DNA of 64,000 bases, taken from positions 124,001 through 188,000 of the forward strand of contig JBBATH010000006.1 in the NCBI GenBank assembly GCA_040398845.1, read 5' to 3'. Position 1 is the first letter of the stretch; every line of letters begins with the position of its first letter. The notes beneath the pieces were generated by a model that saw only the letters and a list, made by a program, of their open reading frames with translations, did no database searches and was not told where the DNA came from. Source of the DNA: WLND01 sp040398845 (lineage in GTDB: Bacteria; Actinomycetota; Actinomycetes; S36-B12). This document shows, piece after piece, positions 51,286 to 59,943 of this stretch. The translations under genes were made by a program, and so were the position numbers.

Positions 51286-53307
51286 CTAGCCTTCGTTCTC
51301 GAGCAATGCCACGCCGCTGATCCGCGCGACCATGAATCCCCTCACCTGCTCCGTGCGGTGGTCGAATGCGGTGACCGTGCCACCGGCGAGCCGAATCGGG
51401 TCGATGATCTGCTCGGTAGCGGTCCCGTCGGTGTCGGCGTAACCGATCCATACCGGGGTTGCCTCGACGATGGCCGTGCGCAGGGCGGCGACGATGGCCG
51501 TGCTCGTGGTCGCCTTCACCTGGCTGACGCCGGCGGGCCCCGCAATCGTGGTCCGCCTTGGCGCGTTGGCGGCACGGTCACCTGCCCTGAGCCCCTTGAT
51601 CGCCGCCGAGATGAGCGTTCCCGGGTCGGTGCGCGAAGCTGCGGGCTTGCGATGCCGTGGGCTGGCAGATCGATGCTGCCGTGGGTTACGAACGACGATC
51701 GTGCCGTCGGGGGCCTCGGCTGCCGGTGCGTAACCGGCGGCACGCAGGCCGCTGATGAGCTCCGCGGAAGGGGCCTGGCTCACGATGACCGTGTCGGCGA
51801 TCCGAGCGAGGTCGAGGTTACGCAGACGGCGATCGGTGAGGATGCCCGAGATCGTCGCCTCGTTATCGCAGCGCAGGTAGCTCGACGCCGTCCCGATCCG
51901 CACGGCTCCGTGACGTCGGGCGGTGTCATCGATGAGGTACGCGAGGGGCTGGGGGAGCCCAGTTGTCGATGCCTCGGCGAGAACCCCGCGGATCTGGGCA
52001 GCGTCCCATCCTGACTCGAGGGCGCGCTGAAGGGACGATTCGCTGATCCGGTAGACGGTCGCATGCCCCCTGGATTCGATGTCAGCGACCCGGCTCAGCG
52101 CCGCGCCTAGTCGCGGTGCGACCGGACCTGGCGCGATGATCGTCATGTCGGCCTGGATGAGCACGTGATCGACCTCTGCGGGCATGGCGGCGGTCATAGC
52201 CGCTGCCGCCCGCGCCTCACGGTCCTTCGGCGCCTCGGTGAGGAGTGCTCGAGCCGGGCTGCTCAGGGCACCGCCGACGAGCATGCCGAGGAGCAGGCCC
52301 TCTGCAAGGGTGGCTCGAATGGCCTGCTCCCTGAGCTGGCCGGCCCGGCGCGGTTGACGATCGTTCAGGACGGCGGAGATTGACGCCGGATCAACGAGGG
52401 CGCCGACCGGAGCCTCACGCAGGAGGGACAGCACTGCGATTCGTAGGCCGATGACCGCCTTGCGATCAAGCTCATTGGCGAGAACATTTGTTCGTTCGGT
52501 TGCCAGGGATGGCAGACGTGGCATCGACAGCCAGGCGACGGCGAGGGATACCCACTGGGTGGGCGCGGTCACCTCCTCCCAGAGGTCGAAGGCGTCGGTC
52601 GGTGTCCAAGTCGGCCGCTCCTCTTGGTCGTCGGCGAGTAGTCCGGCCGCATGCGCGAGCTCGATGGACACCGCGGCGGTCGGGGCGTCAGTGTTGAGGA
52701 GTCGAATTGCCGCCGCGAAATCGCGGATGGCGAGCCCTCCGCTTCGCAGCACTCCGGGCGGCTCCGCGGACCAGGCCTCGATGAGGTCCCGAAGCTGGGC
52801 GATTGCCGAGTGCGCGTGACCGCCGGCCTGCTCGTCTATCTCGACCTGTTCCATGACCCGGGTCCAAGTGAGCTGCGCGAGAGGCCAGGTGGGAGCGGTG
52901 ACGTCTGCCATGGCCTCGCGCACCGGGTGAATGGCTCGGACAGCTGTCGGCGATCCCCAGAGCAAGGCGAGGGAGCGAAGCCGGCGAATGCTCGTTGTGA
53001 CGTCGCCGCGCGCATCCGGGCTGATGTCGGCGACGGCGACTTCGGTCAGGTCGGGGAGGCTGACTGCAGTATCACCGCAGAGCCGCGTGGCAGTGCTCAG
53101 GACAAACAGGTCGAGGGCGGTGAGCGAGTCAAGGCACCGAGAGACAGATGGACCGGTCGTTGCCCGGGTGGCGAGGGCTGTGAAATCAGAGGGCACTGGA
53201 TGGAGCAGGTCTGGCCGCGCGGTGAGGAGATCGGTGAGGTTGACATCATCGAACTGTCGCAAGGCGTCGGCCAAGCTTCGGGGCAGTGCGTGATCTGTTG
53301 CTGTCAC
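51286..53307 (-). CDS. Helicase-associated XPB-N / WYL-type protein
   Basis: 673 residues. The N-terminal and middle parts match the actinobacterial helicase-associated protein (XPB/Ssl2 N-terminal-like region: PAEVDHVLIQADMTIIAPGPVAPRLGAALSRVADIESRGHATVYRISESSLQRAL). The C-terminus resembles a WYL module (PVWIGYADTDGTATEQIIDPIRLAGGTVTAFDHRTEQVRGFMVARI). It contains no helicase motor. In many actinomycetes it is encoded near the XPB helicase and beside a cold-shock gene, as here, and probably assists DNA repair. The role is inferred from conservation of context. Confidence 0.82.
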   Translation of the reverse strand: MTATDHALPRSLADALRQFDDVNLTDLLTARPDLLHPVPSDFTALATRATTGPSVSRCLDSLTALDLFVLSTATRLCGDTAVSLPDLTEVAVADISPDARGDVTTSIRRLRSLALLWGSPTAVRAIHPVREAMADVTAPTWPLAQLTWTRVMEQVEIDEQAGGHAHSAIAQLRDLIEAWSAEPPGVLRSGGLAIRDFAAAIRLLNTDAPTAAVSIELAHAAGLLADDQEERPTWTPTDAFDLWEEVTAPTQWVSLAVAWLSMPRLPSLATERTNVLANELDRKAVIGLRIAVLSLLREAPVGALVDPASISAVLNDRQPRRAGQLREQAIRATLAEGLLLGMLVGGALSSPARALLTEAPKDREARAAAAMTAAMPAEVDHVLIQADMTIIAPGPVAPRLGAALSRVADIESRGHATVYRISESSLQRALESGWDAAQIRGVLAEASTTGLPQPLAYLIDDTARRHGAVRIGTASSYLRCDNEATISGILTDRRLRNLDLARIADTVIVSQAPSAELISGLRAAGYAPAAEAPDGTIVVRNPRQHRSASPRHRKPAASRTDPGTLISAAIKGLRAGDRAANAPRRTTIAGPAGVSQVKATTSTAIVAALRTAIVEATPVWIGYADTDGTATEQIIDPIRLAGGTVTAFDHRTEQVRGFMVARISGVALLENEG

Positions 53308-53399
53308 GCCATACCCGGCTGGCGTCGGCGATCGGGTGGGCCGCTAGGGATGGTCACCCAAGGGAGCCTACGCGCCCGTGAGCCGGGTAACCTCTCCTC

Positions 53400-53783
53400 A
53401 TGCCTACGGGAACTGTGAAGTGGTACGACGCGGATAAGGGTTTCGGCTTCATCTCAGCAGATGAGGGTGAAGACGTCTTCGTCCATGTGTCGACCCTTCC
53501 CGAGGGTGTGCCGGCGCTCAAGCCTGGAACCAAACTGGAGTTCGGTGTCGTCGACGGCCGCCGGGGCAAGCAGGCCCTGTCAGTGAAGATCCTCAGCGCC
53601 CCCGCTTCGGTGGTGAAGGGGTCCCGCAAGGATGCTGGCGATCTCGCGGGCGTCATTGAGGACCTCATCAAACTCCTCGACGGCCTTTCGAATCAGTTGC
53701 AACGAGGTAAGTACCCGCCCGACGATATGGCACGCAAGACCGCCGCGGTGCTCAGGGCCGTCGCAACCGACCTCGACATCTAA
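53400..53783 (+). CDS. Cold-shock protein with C-terminal extension (CspB-like)
   Basis: 127 residues. The cold-shock domain occupies 1-66 (GTVKWYDADKGFGFISADEGEDVFVHVSTL, with RNP1 KGFGFI and RNP2 VFVHV), followed by a ~60-residue helical extension (LAGVIEDLIKLLDGLSNQLQRGKYPPDDMARKTAAVLRAVATDLDI) typical of the longer actinobacterial form. Binds single-stranded RNA in the cytoplasm. Contrast with the exported cold-shock lipoprotein at 4156. Confidence 0.93.
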   Translation: MPTGTVKWYDADKGFGFISADEGEDVFVHVSTLPEGVPALKPGTKLEFGVVDGRRGKQALSVKILSAPASVVKGSRKDAGDLAGVIEDLIKLLDGLSNQLQRGKYPPDDMARKTAAVLRAVATDLDI

Positions 53784-53886
53784 CCCTCCCCGTTTGTCCC
53801 ATGAACTGGGGCAGCGAGCAGAATCGGGGCGTAACCGGCTGAAATTGTGCCGGATCTCCCATGAGATGGGACAAACGGGGGAGGGG
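53784..53886. repeat. Long inverted repeat between cold-shock and DUF3027 genes
   Basis: An 18-19-bp arm at 53784-53802 (containing CCCCGTTTGTCCCAT) pairs with 53866-53886 (ATGGGACAAACGGGG perfect, then one extra G). About 60 bases lie between, including a smaller CCGGC/GCCGG pair. It could be a terminator or a small mobile repeat. Its right arm ends ~8 bases before the DUF3027 start. Confidence 0.65.
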
Positions 53887-53894
53887 CGGGGGGT

Positions 53895-54902
53895 TTGGCT
53901 GGGATGGGCCACAATGAGGCTGTGGAGATCCTCAGCGCGGACCTAGCCCTCGATGAGGCGCTTGCCGCCGCCGTCGAATTCGCTCACGATGCAGTTGCCG
54001 CCGAGGTGGGCGCTGACCGAGTGGGTGAGCACCTTGAGGTTGCCATGGAGGGCGAGCGACTCGCCACCCATCTGTTCAACTGCACGAGCCCCGGCTACCG
54101 AGGCTGGCGCTGGGCCGTCACGTTGGCTCGCACCCCCGGCGTGCAGTCTCCGACTGTCTGCGATGTCGTGCTGCTGCCCGGCACTGACGCCCTCGTCGCC
54201 CCTGCGTGGGTCCCGTGGAGCGAGCGGGTGCAACCTGGCGACCTCGGTGTCGGCGACGTCTTCCCGACCGGCGCCCAAGACCCACGACTCGTGGCCGGGT
54301 TCACCGATGAAGACGGCCTCGATGGCGTCGGATCGCTGTCCCCGTTGTCGCCAAGTACCTGGGAGCTTGGGCTTGGCCGCGCCCGAGTGCTCTCCCAGAT
54401 CGGACGCGACGACGCAGCGGACCGCTGGTACGCGGGCGATACGGGCCCAGACTCGGCGATGGCGAAGAACGCGCCGCTCACCTGCCTCACCTGCGGATTC
54501 CTCATGCCGATGGGCGGGGCATTTGGCCAGATGTTCGCAGTCTGCGCGAACGTCATGGCACCCGCCGATGGTCGCGTCGTGGCGCTCGATTACGGCTGCG
54601 GTGCCCACTCAGAGGTACAGATCGACGAGATAGTGGACGATGCAGTAAACGAGGTCGTGGACGAGGTGATGGACGATGCCGCGCTCGCATTGGATCCGGA
54701 GCCAAGTGAGGAACACGTGGGAAGCGTTATCGTCGAGTTGACCCCCGAGCCGCAAGATGATGATGTCCTCAAGGTCGTAGGCGTGCTCCCTGACGACGCA
54801 GACACGCAGGATGCACCTGTGGGGCAGGAAACAGTTACAGAAGAACCTGTTGCCCCGGCCAAGCGGCGTGGCCGCGGGTGGCTTCGAGGCCGTTCGAGCT
54901 AG
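53895..54902 (+). CDS. DUF3027 protein
   Basis: 335 residues. The body (YRGWRWAVTLARTPGVQSPTVCDVVLLPG, LVAPAWVPWSERVQPGDLGVGDVFPT, and the Cys-containing TCLTCGFLMPMGGAFGQMFAVCANVMAPADGRVVALDYGCGAHSEV) matches DUF3027, an actinobacterial family with conserved Cys that may bind zinc. The C-terminal ~90 residues are an acidic tail ending in a basic KRRGRGWLRGRSS. Conserved next to cold-shock genes; function unknown. The start may be 53895 or a nearby in-frame ATG (53904). Confidence 0.85.
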   Translation: MAGMGHNEAVEILSADLALDEALAAAVEFAHDAVAAEVGADRVGEHLEVAMEGERLATHLFNCTSPGYRGWRWAVTLARTPGVQSPTVCDVVLLPGTDALVAPAWVPWSERVQPGDLGVGDVFPTGAQDPRLVAGFTDEDGLDGVGSLSPLSPSTWELGLGRARVLSQIGRDDAADRWYAGDTGPDSAMAKNAPLTCLTCGFLMPMGGAFGQMFAVCANVMAPADGRVVALDYGCGAHSEVQIDEIVDDAVNEVVDEVMDDAALALDPEPSEEHVGSVIVELTPEPQDDDVLKVVGVLPDDADTQDAPVGQETVTEEPVAPAKRRGRGWLRGRSS

Positions 54903-55117
54903 TCGGCTGGGGTTCGGCGCCGCCGCCGGCGAAGGTAGAGGATTCCACCAACCCCGCTGATGACGGCGATGGCGCATGTTGCGAGCCACCACTGGTTGCC
55001 CTGCGGGATGCGCTCTCGTAGGACAAGGAGGACGGCGCCGGCCACCAACCAGGTGACGGTCCCGGTGCTCACTGCGACGAGTGCGTCGTCCCTCGCGTGG
55101 ATCGTCTCGGCGGGCAT
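54899..55117 (-). CDS. DUF2530 membrane protein
   Basis: 72 residues: MPAETIHARDDALVAVSTGTVTWLVAGAVLLVL, then a second membrane helix (WWLATCAIAVISGVGGILYL) and a basic C-terminus. This is the actinobacterial DUF2530 pattern, often found beside DUF3027. Function unknown. Its 3' end overlaps that of DUF3027 by 4 bases (convergent). ATG 55117 is chosen as the family start. Confidence 0.8.
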   Translation of the reverse strand: MPAETIHARDDALVAVSTGTVTWLVAGAVLLVLRERIPQGNQWWLATCAIAVISGVGGILYLRRRRRRTPAD

Positions 55118-55176
55118 GTTTCCTACGCTACTCTGCGCGCGGCACACCGACCACCGTGCGCCGAACAGGAGGAATC

Positions 55177-56634
55177 ATGGCTGCAGAAGCTCAATCCCGG
55201 CCTTCGGGCCGAATCGACAACTGGTTCTCGCTGTCGGCCCGAGGGTCAACATATGGCCGCGAGATTCGCGGGGGACTCGTCACCTTCTTCACCATGGCGT
55301 ACATCGTCGTCCTCAACCCCCTCATCATCGGTACCGCCAAGGACATGAACGGCCTCTACGTCGGTGGCACGGACAACATGATCAAGGCAATCACGATGGT
55401 GACCGCAGCGACCGCGCTCGTCGCCGGCCTCATGACGTTGCTCATGGGCGCAATTGGCCGGTTCCCGATCGCGGTTGCCGCAGGCCTTGGCCTCAATGGC
55501 TTTGTCGCGTTCACGCTGGCCCCGCAGATGACCTGGGCCGATGCGATGGGCCTCGTCGTCCTCGAAGGGGTGCTCATCCTCGTCCTGGCGCTCACCGGAT
55601 TCAGATCAGCGGTCTTCACCGCCGTGCCGGAGCCCTTGAAATATGCGATCGGTGTCGGAATCGGATTGTTCATCACGATTATTGGCCTCGTTGACGCGGG
55701 AGTCGTACGAACTGGCGTGCCGCTCGTGTCCTTCGGTGTCGCCGGTGAATTGCAAGGCTGGCCGATCTTCACCTTCTGTGTTGGCCTCCTCATCACGATT
55801 GTCCTCGTTGTTCGAAGGGTGATGGGAGCCATTCTCATCGGCATCGTTGCTACCACGGTGCTGGCGATCGTCATTGAGGCGTTCGTAGGGATTGGCGGCA
55901 GGTCAACCACGAACGAGGATGGTTGGGGGTTGAACGTTCCGGTCCTCCCCGAGACAGTGCTCGCCGTGCCAGACCTCGGACTGCTTGGGCAGTTCAGCCT
56001 CTTCGGCAGCTTTGAGGTGATTGGCGTCCTCGCCTCACTTCTGGCGATCTTCTCCCTCATGCTCAGTGACTTCTTCGACACGATGGGCACCGCCTTCGGC
56101 CTTGCCACTGAGGCCGATCTCATTGACGATGAGGGAAGAATCCCCCACTTCGAGAGCATCCTCATCGTCGACTCGATTGCAGCGGCAGCAGGTGGCGCTG
56201 CCTCGGTGTCGAGCAATACCGCCTACGTTGAGTCCGCTTCCGGCATCGCGGAGGGCGCACGCACGGGTATCGCCTCGCTCGTCACCGGCGCACTCTTTCT
56301 TGTGGCCATGTTCTTCTCGCCCCTTGTCACGATCATCCCCTACGAGGCGGCGTCACCGGCACTTGTCGTCGTCGGCTTCCTGATGATGACGCAGATCCGT
56401 CATATCGACTTCAGCGACTACTCGATCGGAATTCCGGCGTTCCTCATGATCGTGATCATGCCATTCACCTACTCCATCACCAACGGGATCGGGGCAGGGT
56501 TCGTCTCTTGGATCGTGATCAAGATCTTCACCGGAAAGGCCCGTGAAGTGAACTGGCTGATGTGGGTGATTTCGCTCGCCTTCCTCGCCTACTTCGGGAT
56601 CTATCCGATCGAGTTGGTGCTCGGCCTGAAGTAG
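55177..56634 (+). CDS. AzgA-type purine permease (NCS2 family)
   Basis: 485 residues, about 12-13 membrane segments. Signatures are YGREIRGGLVTFFTMAYIVVLNPLI, AAGLGLNGFVAFTL, ALKYAIG-like EPLKYAIGVGIGLFITIIGL, SDFFDTMGTAFGLATEADLID and SSNTAYVESASGIAEGARTG, typical of AzgA hypoxanthine/adenine/guanine-proton symporters. ATG 55177 follows AGGAGGAATC. Divergent from DUF2530. Confidence 0.92.
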   Translation: MAAEAQSRPSGRIDNWFSLSARGSTYGREIRGGLVTFFTMAYIVVLNPLIIGTAKDMNGLYVGGTDNMIKAITMVTAATALVAGLMTLLMGAIGRFPIAVAAGLGLNGFVAFTLAPQMTWADAMGLVVLEGVLILVLALTGFRSAVFTAVPEPLKYAIGVGIGLFITIIGLVDAGVVRTGVPLVSFGVAGELQGWPIFTFCVGLLITIVLVVRRVMGAILIGIVATTVLAIVIEAFVGIGGRSTTNEDGWGLNVPVLPETVLAVPDLGLLGQFSLFGSFEVIGVLASLLAIFSLMLSDFFDTMGTAFGLATEADLIDDEGRIPHFESILIVDSIAAAAGGAASVSSNTAYVESASGIAEGARTGIASLVTGALFLVAMFFSPLVTIIPYEAASPALVVVGFLMMTQIRHIDFSDYSIGIPAFLMIVIMPFTYSITNGIGAGFVSWIVIKIFTGKAREVNWLMWVISLAFLAYFGIYPIELVLGLK

Positions 56635-56644
56635 CCTTGACTAC

Positions 56645-56734
56645 ATGAGTCCCCGAGCGCGACGACTAGTGACGCTCGCAGTGCTCGGCTCGCTGGTCGC
56701 GGCGGTGCTCATCGCGACCGCGCTCGGGCGTTGA
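56645..56734 (+). CDS. Small single-helix membrane protein (29 residues)
   Basis: ATG 56645 to TGA 56732-56734 encodes MSPRARRLVTLAVLGSLVAA followed by VLIATALGR: a basic start and one membrane helix. Its stop overlaps the TTG start of the next gene (TTGA), a coupling arrangement that supports translation. No family recognised, and no strong ribosome site upstream. Confidence 0.45.
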   Translation: MSPRARRLVTLAVLGSLVAAVLIATALGR

Positions 56735-57597
56735 ACGGTGCACTGAGGGCCGCGGTCCTTGCGGCTGTCGGGGTCCTGTGCTTGCTCGCGGCCTCCCCGG
56801 CAGTTGCCGCCGAAGATGTCGTGTGCCGGTTCACCGATTCGCGGTTCACCGAGATCAGCGGCATGGCGCCCTCGATTCGTCACCCGGACGTCCTGTGGAT
56901 CCACAATGACTCGGGGGGCGGTCCGCGGCTATTCGCCGTCGATGCGACGACCTGCGAGACCCTCGCAACGCTCACCATTCGAGGTGCCCGGGCGCGGGAC
57001 TTCGAGGCGATCGCCTCGGGACGTGACGCGAAGGGCAAGCCGGTGCTCTGGCTCGGCGATATCGGCGACAATCTCGACTCCTGGGACTCCGTAGAGGTTC
57101 TCGCAATCAAGGAGCCCAAGCGGCTGCGCTCGAAGCGGGTGTCGGCTCAGGCCTACTCCCTTATCTACGAGGATCGCCCGCACAATGCCGAGGCGCTGCT
57201 CGCCTCGCCGAGGGACGGACGTCTGTGGGTGGTAACGAAGCAACTGGCCCACGGGTCGCTCTACCGGTTGCCATCCCCGCTGCGTTCGGATGTCGTGAAC
57301 GTGGCGAAAAAGCTCCGAGTCGAAGGTGGGCTCATCACCGACGGAGCCGTGTCTCCCGTAGGCGATCGGTACGTCCTGCGCGATTACGTCGATGCTGTTA
57401 TTCACGAAGGGCTACCGCCGGGGAGGGAGGTCGCGCGCATACGCCTGCCGTATCAGACCCAAGGCGAGGCGATCAGTTGGTCGGGCGACGGCCGATCGCT
57501 CCTCGTGACCAGTGAGCGCGACGATCGCCTTATTCGAGTGTCGGTACCACTCGTGCTGCGCCCGGCTGATCAGGAACCGGTCGCACGACGAGGATGA
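56731..57597 (+). CDS. Secreted beta-propeller-like protein
   Basis: 288 residues from a TTG start that overlaps the small upstream gene. A signal peptide (to AVAAED) is followed by repeated strands (ISGMAPSIRHPDVLWIHNDSGGGPRLFAVDA, DFEAIASGRD...KPVLWLGDIGDN, EALLASPRDGRLWVVTKQ, QGEAISWSGDGRSLLVTSERDDRLIRV), like esterase/SdiA-regulated-type beta-propellers. Two Cys (~34 and ~74) could pair. Enzymatic role unknown. Its 3' end overlaps the convergent MFS gene by 68 bp. Confidence 0.7.
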   Translation: MNGALRAAVLAAVGVLCLLAASPAVAAEDVVCRFTDSRFTEISGMAPSIRHPDVLWIHNDSGGGPRLFAVDATTCETLATLTIRGARARDFEAIASGRDAKGKPVLWLGDIGDNLDSWDSVEVLAIKEPKRLRSKRVSAQAYSLIYEDRPHNAEALLASPRDGRLWVVTKQLAHGSLYRLPSPLRSDVVNVAKKLRVEGGLITDGAVSPVGDRYVLRDYVDAVIHEGLPPGREVARIRLPYQTQGEAISWSGDGRSLLVTSERDDRLIRVSVPLVLRPADQEPVARRG

Positions 57598-58741
57598 CAA
57601 GCGCAATGACGAGGAATGCAGGAACGAGCAGGAACGCCTCATGGAACCCGATCGCATCGGAAAGTGCACCGAGGCCGAAGGGTGCGAGTGCGATGGCGAT
57701 GCTGCCTGCGATGGACGCAGCGGCTGCTGCGTGATCGGTGAGGCCGCCTGATGAGCGAACTGCTCGGGCCACTCCGAGGGGCCAGTGGACCCCGATCCCA
57801 ATCCCGGTGATGAGCATGCCGAGGATGACGACCGGCCACTCGGTGAACCCCCAGGCGAACGCAAAACCGATGAGCGCCAGCACGATCGAGCCCTTGAGGA
57901 TGGATTCGGTGTTGAAGCGAAGGGCGAGTCGAGATCCGAAGAAGCGTCCGATGAGCATCCCACCGGTGACCGCCGCGAGGGAAGAGGCTGCGGCAGCGGG
58001 GCCGAAGTTGCAGCGCTCCCGAAGGAGGTCAGCGCCCCAGAAGGTGAGGGAGAACTCGGTTGCGAGGAAGCACATGAGCGCGGCGAGTGTCCAGTAGACG
58101 CGACGAGGCAGGTGACGCCCGTCGTGATGACGGGCGACTCCGCCCGCCTGCCCGAACACGGCGACGTGCCTTCCTCGGCTGACCTCTGTGATCACAAAAG
58201 CAATCACGACGGACCACATGCCCACGCGCCAGCCGAACAACGTGGCCGCACCGATGCCCACGACGAGCGGACCGATGAGCCCGGCGAGTGAGGACAACGC
58301 GTTTGACTCGGTGAGCGAGGATGGGCCGGCCTCCCCTTGGTGATCAAGGATGAACGCGTTCACCGAGATGAGGAGAAAGGCGCCGGCGAAGCCGGCGACG
58401 AAAACGCCGAGCAGCGTGACCGGCAGGCCACCGGGCGCGGTGTAGATCAGGATCCCAGTGGCGGTGGCGATCGTGGCGACGCGAAGCACGCGCCCGCGGC
58501 CCCAACGGTCGATGACCCGGGCGGCGAGCAGGCCACCGAGGAGGCCCCCAAACGCCAAGAGGCTCCCGTGGAACGATGACACCGATCTCGAGGTGCCCTG
58601 CTCGTCACGCAGCAACGCGAGGGTTGCGCCGAACGAGTAGAGAAACCACGCGTAGCAGCACATCTGTGCATACGCAATTCTGGTGGGACGGTCGCGCAGG
58701 GGAGTCGTGCTGTGCCGCGTGGCCACCGGCCCCCCGTTCAT
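57530..58741 (-). CDS. MFS transporter
   Basis: 403 residues with 12 predicted membrane segments. The loop 2-3 motif reads LLAARVIDRWGRGRVLRVA (major facilitator motif A, GxLxDRxGRRxxL-like). ATG 58741 is chosen because the first helix (YAQMCCYAWFLYSFGATLALL) begins soon after; the longer frame overlaps serC. Substrate unknown. It lies 13 bases after serC on the same strand. Confidence 0.85.
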   Translation of the reverse strand: MNGGPVATRHSTTPLRDRPTRIAYAQMCCYAWFLYSFGATLALLRDEQGTSRSVSSFHGSLLAFGGLLGGLLAARVIDRWGRGRVLRVATIATATGILIYTAPGGLPVTLLGVFVAGFAGAFLLISVNAFILDHQGEAGPSSLTESNALSSLAGLIGPLVVGIGAATLFGWRVGMWSVVIAFVITEVSRGRHVAVFGQAGGVARHHDGRHLPRRVYWTLAALMCFLATEFSLTFWGADLLRERCNFGPAAAASSLAAVTGGMLIGRFFGSRLALRFNTESILKGSIVLALIGFAFAWGFTEWPVVILGMLITGIGIGVHWPLGVARAVRSSGGLTDHAAAAASIAGSIAIALAPFGLGALSDAIGFHEAFLLVPAFLVIALVILVVRPVPDQPGAARVVPTLE

Positions 58742-58754
58742 GAAACGGCTTCCA

Positions 58755-59879
58755 CTAATGCAACTGCCCGATGACGTGGTCGATTGAGCGCATGAGCTGG
58801 CGGACGTCGTCAGGCTCGACCGCCGGGAAAACCGCGATGCGCAATTGGTTTCGGCCGAGCCTACGGTAGGGCTCGGTGTCAAGAATTCCATTGGCGCGTA
58901 GGGTGGCTGCGATGGCCGTTGCGTCGATGGCCTCGTCGATGTCAATGGTGGTGACCACTGCCGACCGCTTCGCCGGATCGACGACGAACGGGGTTGCGAC
59001 GCTGCTCGCCTCAGCCCAGTCATAGACGATGCCCGAGGACTCATTCGTACGGGCCACGCACCAGTCGAGGCCACCATTGGCATTGAACCAGTCGACCTGT
59101 TCGGCCATCATGAGGATGGTTGCGAGGGCAGGTGTGTTGTAGGTCTGGTCCTGACGTGAATTGTCGATTGCGGTCTGCAGGTCGAGGAAGGGCGAGATCC
59201 ACCGATTACTTGCCTTGATCCGCTCCGCCCGCTCGATCGCGGCAGGTGACATCAGGGCGAACCACAGACCGCCATCGGAGCCGAAGCTTTTCTGCGGAGC
59301 GAAGTAGTAGGTGTCGAACTCTTGCGCATCGACGGCTAGGCCACCAGCGCCAGAGGTCGCGTCGATAATCATCAGGGAGCCTGCGTCGGCTCCGGTGACC
59401 CGCCGGGGCGTGATCGCGACGCCGGTGGAGGTTTCGTTGTGCGGGCTGCAGTACGCGTCGATGCCCGTCTCGGCCCGGAAGGCTGGCGCGTCGCCTGGCT
59501 CCGAAGAAATGATCGTGGGTTCACCGAGGAAGGGCGCCTCCTTCACCCCGCTCGCGAACTTCGCACCGAACTCGCCGAAGGTGAGGAACTGGGCGCGATC
59601 CTCAATGAGTCCGAAGGCGGCGATGTCCCAGAATGCGGTGGAACCGCCGTTGCCGAGCACGACCTCGTAGTCCTCGGGGAGGGAGAAGAACGATGCGAGC
59701 CCGGAACGAAGGCGCCCGACCTGCGACTTCACGGTTGACTGGCGATGGGATGTGCCGAGGTATGACTGCCAGACGCCAGCCAGTGCAGCGACCTGCTCCT
59801 CACGAACCTTTGATGGGCCCGATCCGAACCTGCCGTCGGCTGGGAGGAGATCGGCGGGGATTCGGATTGCGTCGGTCAC
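58755..59879 (-). CDS. serC: Phosphoserine aminotransferase
   Basis: 374 residues of the actinobacterial/mycobacterial-type SerC. DGRFGSGPSKVREEQ at the start, GNGGSTAFWD (PLP phosphate site), HNETSTGV, DATSGAGG and the PLP lysine K197 (FAPQKSFGSDGG). Converts 3-phosphohydroxypyruvate and glutamate to phosphoserine, also used in pyridoxal phosphate synthesis. Followed by the MFS gene; preceded on the same strand by citrate synthase, with pdxH nearby, a conserved actinobacterial neighbourhood. Confidence 0.95.
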   Translation of the reverse strand: MTDAIRIPADLLPADGRFGSGPSKVREEQVAALAGVWQSYLGTSHRQSTVKSQVGRLRSGLASFFSLPEDYEVVLGNGGSTAFWDIAAFGLIEDRAQFLTFGEFGAKFASGVKEAPFLGEPTIISSEPGDAPAFRAETGIDAYCSPHNETSTGVAITPRRVTGADAGSLMIIDATSGAGGLAVDAQEFDTYYFAPQKSFGSDGGLWFALMSPAAIERAERIKASNRWISPFLDLQTAIDNSRQDQTYNTPALATILMMAEQVDWFNANGGLDWCVARTNESSGIVYDWAEASSVATPFVVDPAKRSAVVTTIDIDEAIDATAIAATLRANGILDTEPYRRLGRNQLRIAVFPAVEPDDVRQLMRSIDHVIGQLH

Positions 59880-59943
59880 GTTGGAGCTCCGGTCTGTGGG
59901 TGCGAGGAAATTGCAACTGAGGTGTGGATCGAGTCAGTGCTCG

